This document shows positions 27,075 to 32,394 of a stretch of 32,394 nucleotides of DNA, piece after piece. Origin of the DNA: Phenylobacterium parvum (GTDB lineage: Bacteria > Pseudomonadota > Alphaproteobacteria > Caulobacterales > Caulobacteraceae); contig JAPOKE010000014.1 in NCBI GenBank assembly GCA_029977805.1, positions 1 through 32,394 of the forward strand, written 5' to 3'. Under the pieces are notes generated by a model. It did not search any database. It was not told where the DNA came from and worked only from the letters and a program-made list of their open reading frames with translations. Within the stretch, counting starts at the first letter, position 1; each line of letters starts with the position of its first letter. Both the position numbers and the translations under genes were made by a program.

Positions 27075-29311
27075 GCCAGACGCCCAACCGCAACGGCCTC
27101 GGCCTGACCGCCAGCGAGTCCCGCCCCCACTGGCCCGAGCCCGCCCGGGCGCCGGCCGGCGCGCCCAACGTGGTCTGCATCGTCTTCGACGACCTCGGCT
27201 TCGCGGACCTCGGCTGCTACGGCTCCGAGATCGCCACGCCGAACATCGACGCCCTGGCCGCGGGCGGCCTGCGCTACACCAACTTCCACACCACGTCGCT
27301 GTGCTCGCCGACCCGCGCCGCCCTGCTGACGGGGCGGAACCACCATTCGGTGGGCATGGGCGGGCTGGCGGACTGGGACCTGGGCTTCCCGGGCATGCGG
27401 GGCCGCATCGCCCGCAGCGCCGGAACCCTGGCCGAGATGCTGCGTCCCGCCGGCTACAACACCTTCGCCACGGGCAAGTGGCACCTGACGCCCACCTTCG
27501 AGACCTCCCAGGCCGGTCCCTTCGACCAGTGGCCCCTGCAGCGGGGGTTTGACCGCTACTACGGCTTCCTCGAGGGCGAGACGAGCCAGTGGCATCCGGA
27601 GCTGGTGCTCGACAACCACCACATCGAGGCGCCCGACCACGAGGGTTACCACCTGTCCGAGGACATCGTGGACCAGTCGATCGGCTTCATCCGCGCCCAG
27701 CGGACCATCACGCCGGAGAAGCCCTTCTTCCTCTACATGTGCCTGGGCGCCCAGCACGCGCCGCACCACGCGCCGAAGGCCTTCATCGACCGCTACGAGT
27801 CCGTCTTCGCCAAGGGCTGGGACGCCACCCGGGCCGACCGCCTCGCCCGGCAGAAGGCCCTGGGCCTGGTTCCCGCCGACACCGTGCTGCCCGAGCGCAA
27901 TCCGGGGGTGAAGGCCTGGGACGACCTCAGCGACGACGAACGCCGGCTGGCGGTGCGGCTGCAGGCCGCCTTCGCCGGCATGCTCGAGCACGCAGACCTG
28001 CAGGTGGGCCGGCTGGTCGACTGGCTGCGCGGCCAGGGATGCCTCGACAACACCCTGATCACCCTGATCTCGGACAATGGCGCCAGCCAGGAAGGCTCGC
28101 CCTTCGGCACGGTCAACGCCCTGCGCTACTTCAACGGCGTCCGCGACACCCTGGCCGAGAACCTCGAGCACATCGACGCCATCGGCGAGGCGCACCTCAA
28201 CAACAACTACCCGCTCGGCTGGGCCATGGCCGGCAATACCCCGCTCAAGCGCTACAAGCAGAACACCCACGGCGGCGGGGTGCGCGACCCGATGATCGTG
28301 CACTGGCCCGCGGGCATCGGCGAGGCCGGCGGAATCCGCCAACAGTTCCACCACGTCTGCGACATCACCCCGACCGTGCTCGAGGCCGCAGGCGTGACCC
28401 CGCCGGCGCAGATCCACGGCGTGACCCAGCAGCCCATCGAGGGCGTGAGCTTCGCCTACACCTTCGGCGATCCGGCCCAACCGACGCGAAAGCGCACCCA
28501 GTACTTCGAGATGCTGGGCCACCGGGGAATCTGGCACGAGGGCTGGAAGGCGGTGACCTGGCACAGGCCCGGGACCGACTTCGACGCCGACCGGTGGGAG
28601 CTCTACCACCTGGACCAGGACTTCAATGAAATGAACGACCTGGCCGAGCAGGAGCCCGCCCGCCTCCAGGCCATGATCGCGCGCTGGTTCTCGGAAGCCG
28701 GGGCCTGCAACGTCCTGCCCCTGGACGACACCCTGAACCGGTTCGTCAGCTCGAACCCGCACAGCGTGGCCTCACGCCGCAGCTGGGTCCTGCAGCCGGG
28801 CGGCGGGCGCATCCCGCAGGCCGCAGCGCCGGACATCCGCAACCGCTCCTACCGGATCACCGCCCACGTCGACATCCCCGAGGGCGGGGCCGAAGGGGTG
28901 CTGGTCGCCCAGGGCGACTGGTGCGGCGGCTACGCCCTCTACCTGAAGGACGGCCACCTCATCCACGACTACAACTTCGTCAACCGCCACTATGTGGCGC
29001 GGTCCGACCGCCCGGTGCCGCCGGGGCGTCACACCCTCAGCTGGGTGGTGCGCAAGACCGGGGAGTACAGGGCCGAGGGAACCCTCCTGATCGACGATGC
29101 GCCCTGCGGCGGGGCCGACCTTCCCCAGACCTATCGCGCCCAGGCCTCCTTCATCGGACTGGAGGTCGGCCGGGCGCCCAAGCCGGCGGTCTCCGACTTC
29201 ACGGCGCCCTTCCCCTTCACCGGGGTCCTGGACCGGATCGAGGTGGAGCTGGGCGACGACCAGCAGGCCGACCCGCAGCTGGCCCTGGAGTCCGCCCTGC
29301 GCCGGCAATAG
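27071..29311 (+). CDS. Type I (formylglycine-dependent) arylsulfatase
   Basis: A 746-residue sulfatase that hydrolyses sulfate esters. The metal site begins with D40-D41 in VFDDLGFADLGCYG. The sulfatase signature LCSPTRAALLTGR has C78, the residue to be converted to formylglycine, followed by S-P-T-R. K136 and H138 are in ATGKWHL, and a later metal site is in LISDNGA. The last 140 residues form a beta-sandwich-like extension (VLVAQGDWCGGYALYLKDG), normal for this large subfamily. No signal peptide is seen, so it probably stays cytoplasmic. The natural substrate is not readable. Its start overlaps the FGE stop, so substrate and activator are cosynthesised. Confidence 0.93.
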   Translation: MSQTPNRNGLGLTASESRPHWPEPARAPAGAPNVVCIVFDDLGFADLGCYGSEIATPNIDALAAGGLRYTNFHTTSLCSPTRAALLTGRNHHSVGMGGLADWDLGFPGMRGRIARSAGTLAEMLRPAGYNTFATGKWHLTPTFETSQAGPFDQWPLQRGFDRYYGFLEGETSQWHPELVLDNHHIEAPDHEGYHLSEDIVDQSIGFIRAQRTITPEKPFFLYMCLGAQHAPHHAPKAFIDRYESVFAKGWDATRADRLARQKALGLVPADTVLPERNPGVKAWDDLSDDERRLAVRLQAAFAGMLEHADLQVGRLVDWLRGQGCLDNTLITLISDNGASQEGSPFGTVNALRYFNGVRDTLAENLEHIDAIGEAHLNNNYPLGWAMAGNTPLKRYKQNTHGGGVRDPMIVHWPAGIGEAGGIRQQFHHVCDITPTVLEAAGVTPPAQIHGVTQQPIEGVSFAYTFGDPAQPTRKRTQYFEMLGHRGIWHEGWKAVTWHRPGTDFDADRWELYHLDQDFNEMNDLAEQEPARLQAMIARWFSEAGACNVLPLDDTLNRFVSSNPHSVASRRSWVLQPGGGRIPQAAAPDIRNRSYRITAHVDIPEGGAEGVLVAQGDWCGGYALYLKDGHLIHDYNFVNRHYVARSDRPVPPGRHTLSWVVRKTGEYRAEGTLLIDDAPCGGADLPQTYRAQASFIGLEVGRAPKPAVSDFTAPFPFTGVLDRIEVELGDDQQADPQLALESALRRQ

Positions 29312-29345
29312 CGGCGGCCGGGCGCCGGGGGGCTGGAAAGCCGGC

Positions 29346-29359
29346 GGGTTTCAGCCCTA
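29346..29359 (+). promoter_or_regulatory. Shared upstream motif, copy 2 (before the amidohydrolase gene)
   Basis: GGGTTTCAGCCCTA, 13 of 14 bases identical to the copy before the FGE gene and at nearly the same distance (60 nt) from the start. It is also part of an imperfect inverted repeat, GGCTGGAAA (29331-29339) with TTTCAGCC (29349-29356). Confidence 0.4.
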
Positions 29360-29418
29360 AACTCACGCCCGGCGACAGTCCGGCGACCGACCGGACGGCG
29401 AAACCAGGCGGGACGGAC

Positions 29419-31173
<1,755 letters not shown>

Positions 31174-31176
31174 GAC

Positions 31177-31197
31177 GGGCGGCGCCCGGCGCCGCCC
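31177..31197. terminator. Bidirectional hairpin between the amidohydrolase and lipoprotein genes
   Basis: GGGCGGCG (31177-31184) and CGCCGCCC (31190-31197) form a perfect 8-bp stem around a 5-nt loop. It lies 4 nt after the amidohydrolase stop and 10 nt before the stop of the convergent lipoprotein gene, so it can end both transcripts. There is no U-tract on either side. Confidence 0.5.
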
Positions 31198-31207
31198 CGG
31201 CCCACCC

Positions 31208-31546
31208 TCAGCGCGGCGTCGTGCAGCGGCGCTCGATTTCCTTGTTGATCAGGGCGCGCTTGTCGTTCTGGCTCATGTCCGCCATGCCGGCCAGCGGGAT
31301 GCCGAAGGGGCCCAGCAGGAGGCCGAGGCCCACGCCGGTGCCCATGCGGGACAGGGTCTTGTCGTCGTACTTCAGGGCGATGTTCCGGGCGTCGAGGCAC
31401 TCCTGAGAGGAATACTTCGGGTCGCGTTCGTCGAGCCGGGAGATCGTCTTCTGGGGGGTCGAGGCGCAGGCGCCGAGGGCCGTGGCGGCCAACAAGGCGG
31501 CGGCAAGCGCCTTGGGCGGACGGCGGTTGGCCTGATGTTTGATCAT
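31208..31546 (-). CDS. Small lipoprotein with a glycine-rich hydrophobic segment
   Basis: A 112-residue predicted lipoprotein. The N-terminus is basic (MIKHQANRRPPK), followed by a hydrophobic core and the lipobox ATALGAC, whose cysteine would be lipidated. The mature part has one Cys (SSQECLDARN), a glycine-rich hydrophobic stretch of about 20 residues (MGTGVGLGLLLGPFGIPLAG), and a basic end (KRALINKEIERRCTTPR). No known family is recognised. The ATG at 31546 has GGGGAG upstream. It diverges from the GNAT gene over 163 nt that hold some -35-like TTGACG/TTGATC hexamers without convincing -10s. Confidence 0.78.
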   Translation of the reverse strand: MIKHQANRRPPKALAAALLAATALGACASTPQKTISRLDERDPKYSSQECLDARNIALKYDDKTLSRMGTGVGLGLLLGPFGIPLAGMADMSQNDKRALINKEIERRCTTPR

Positions 31547-31709
31547 GCCCGGATGTCTCCCCTCTGGTCTGTTGACGGGGTGAACTTTCGGGGCAGTCGG
31601 CGCAGGGATCAACCCCCCGCCCCGTCGTTCGGAGGCGTACGCCGGGATGGCGCTGCGTCGCTCCCTCAAGTGTCCGGCTTCGGTTCAGGTTGACTGGCCC
31701 GGAAGTCAG

Positions 31710-32210
31710 ATGAACAGTGGCGGTGTGCCCAGCGGCGACCGACTTCCAGATAATCTCCGGTTCGAACTGGACGATCTCTCCCGACAGCCGGTCCGGGACC
31801 TGGTGGCCCGTCACCTGGCTGGCATGCACGCACAGAGCCCCCCGGAAAGCGTCCACGCCCTCGCCCTCGAGGGACTTAAGGCGCCCTCCATCCGCTTCTG
31901 GAGCGCCTGGAGCGGCGTGACGCTCGCCGGCATGGGCGCGCTGCGCCGGATCGATGCGGAGAACGGCGAGATCAAGTCCATGCGGGTGGCGGACGCCTTC
32001 CTGGGCCAGGGCGTCGGCCGGGCCATCCTGGAGCACATCCTGGCTGAGGCCCGGGGCATGGGGCTTGCGGCCCTCTGGCTGGAGACCGGCGCGGTGGACG
32101 GCTTCATTCCTGCCCGCACCCTCTACGAGAGCGTCGGGTTCACGACCTGCGGTCCTTTCGACAGCTACGGCCCGGATCCCTTCAGCGTCTTCATGACCCT
32201 AAGGCTCTGA
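31710..32210 (+). CDS. GNAT-family N-acetyltransferase
   Basis: A 166-residue acetyltransferase of the GNAT superfamily, using acetyl-CoA to acylate an amine. The motif A segment is IKSMRVADAFLGQGVGRAILEHIL with the pyrophosphate-binding Q-G-V-G-R. The motif B region follows at ALWLETGAVDGFIPARTLYESVGFTTCGPF. The acceptor is not predictable; the nearest relatives in memory act on amino acids or ribosomal proteins. The ATG at 31710 (GGAAG upstream) is preferred over one at 31647, which would add 21 residues outside the fold. Confidence 0.82.
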   Translation: MNSGGVPSGDRLPDNLRFELDDLSRQPVRDLVARHLAGMHAQSPPESVHALALEGLKAPSIRFWSAWSGVTLAGMGALRRIDAENGEIKSMRVADAFLGQGVGRAILEHILAEARGMGLAALWLETGAVDGFIPARTLYESVGFTTCGPFDSYGPDPFSVFMTLRL

Positions 32211-32224
32211 GGCCCAGCGCCCGC

Positions 32225-32394
32225 TCAGGACTTTGGCCTGAGGCCGAGCCGGTCGGCGATCACGCCGTCGTCGGAGACCGCGAGGCCGAGATCGTCGTCG
32301 TAGCGGAAGGCCGGACCGCTGGAGGTGAACGGGTCGTCGGGGGCGTCGTAGGCGCGGGCCCGGTAGACGACCCCCGCCCTTCGATCGGTCACCG
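32225..32394 (-). CDS. Unrecognised protein, C-terminal end only
   Basis: The frame is open on the minus strand from the window edge to a TGA at 32227-32225 and encodes the last 55 residues of a protein. The piece is acidic and contains VVYRARAYDAPDDP, FRYDDDLGLAVSDDG and the ending DRLGLRPKS. I recognise no family. The gene is convergent with the GNAT gene 14 nt away. Coding use (GC-rich third positions) and the tidy stop near the neighbour support a real gene. Confidence 0.55.
   Translation of the reverse strand, partial: VTDRRAGVVYRARAYDAPDDPFTSSGPAFRYDDDLGLAVSDDGVIADRLGLRPKS

Overview
The window reads as chromosome of a high-GC alphaproteobacterium, most likely a Caulobacteraceae member (Phenylobacterium/Caulobacter-like). 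The reasons are the GC-rich coding, the gene order accB-accC-aat-DUF2155-NDUFA12, the order rpoZ-rsh, the run pyrE-pdxJ-acpS-lepB-rnc-era-recO-parC, and an NDUFA12-type complex I accessory subunit. The genus is inferred from memory of gene order and is not proven. No rRNA, tRNA, CRISPR array, IS element or prophage gene was seen. No stretch longer than 300 bases lacks a gene; the longest gaps are 3244-3414 (171 nt) and 31547-31709 (163 nt).

Layout. 1-2262 (+): end of accB, then accC and aat (biotin-dependent fatty-acid initiation, then N-end-rule tagging). 2157-3243 (-): an NDUFA12-like gene and a DUF2155 gene whose 3' end overlaps aat by 106 bp. 3415-5895 (+): an unusual protein that looks like a catalytically degenerate class II ribonucleotide reductase with an intact C-terminal TSCPD/zinc-ribbon part; its promoter region carries two NrdR-box-like elements. 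5905-6859: a DUF6665 gene (-) and an exported pentapeptide-repeat protein (+). 6868-17423 (-): aspS, a serine hydrolase, then parC, recO, era, rnc, lepB, acpS, pdxJ and pyrE, a compact housekeeping block with 4-nt stop/start overlaps. 17447-19269: an EamA transporter (-) diverging from a TauD-type dioxygenase (+). 19276-23312 (-): rsh, rpoZ, a HAD phosphatase and folK. 23312-26000 (+): a NYN-domain protein, a family 5 uracil-DNA glycosylase and an exported M20 peptidase.

26091-31173 (+) is an accessory catabolic-looking module. It has a formylglycine-generating enzyme overlapping by ATGA the arylsulfatase it should activate, then an N-acyl-D-amino-acid-deacylase-like amidohydrolase. The sulfatase operon and the amidohydrolase share a 14-bp upstream motif (13/14 identical) about 60 nt before each start, which suggests co-regulation. 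The window ends with a small lipoprotein (-), a GNAT acetyltransferase (+) and the C-terminal end of an unrecognised gene (-).

The item most worth a second look is the 826-residue reductase-like pseudoenzyme with its putative NrdR-type operators. The next is the sulfatase/amidohydrolase module with its shared upstream motif.
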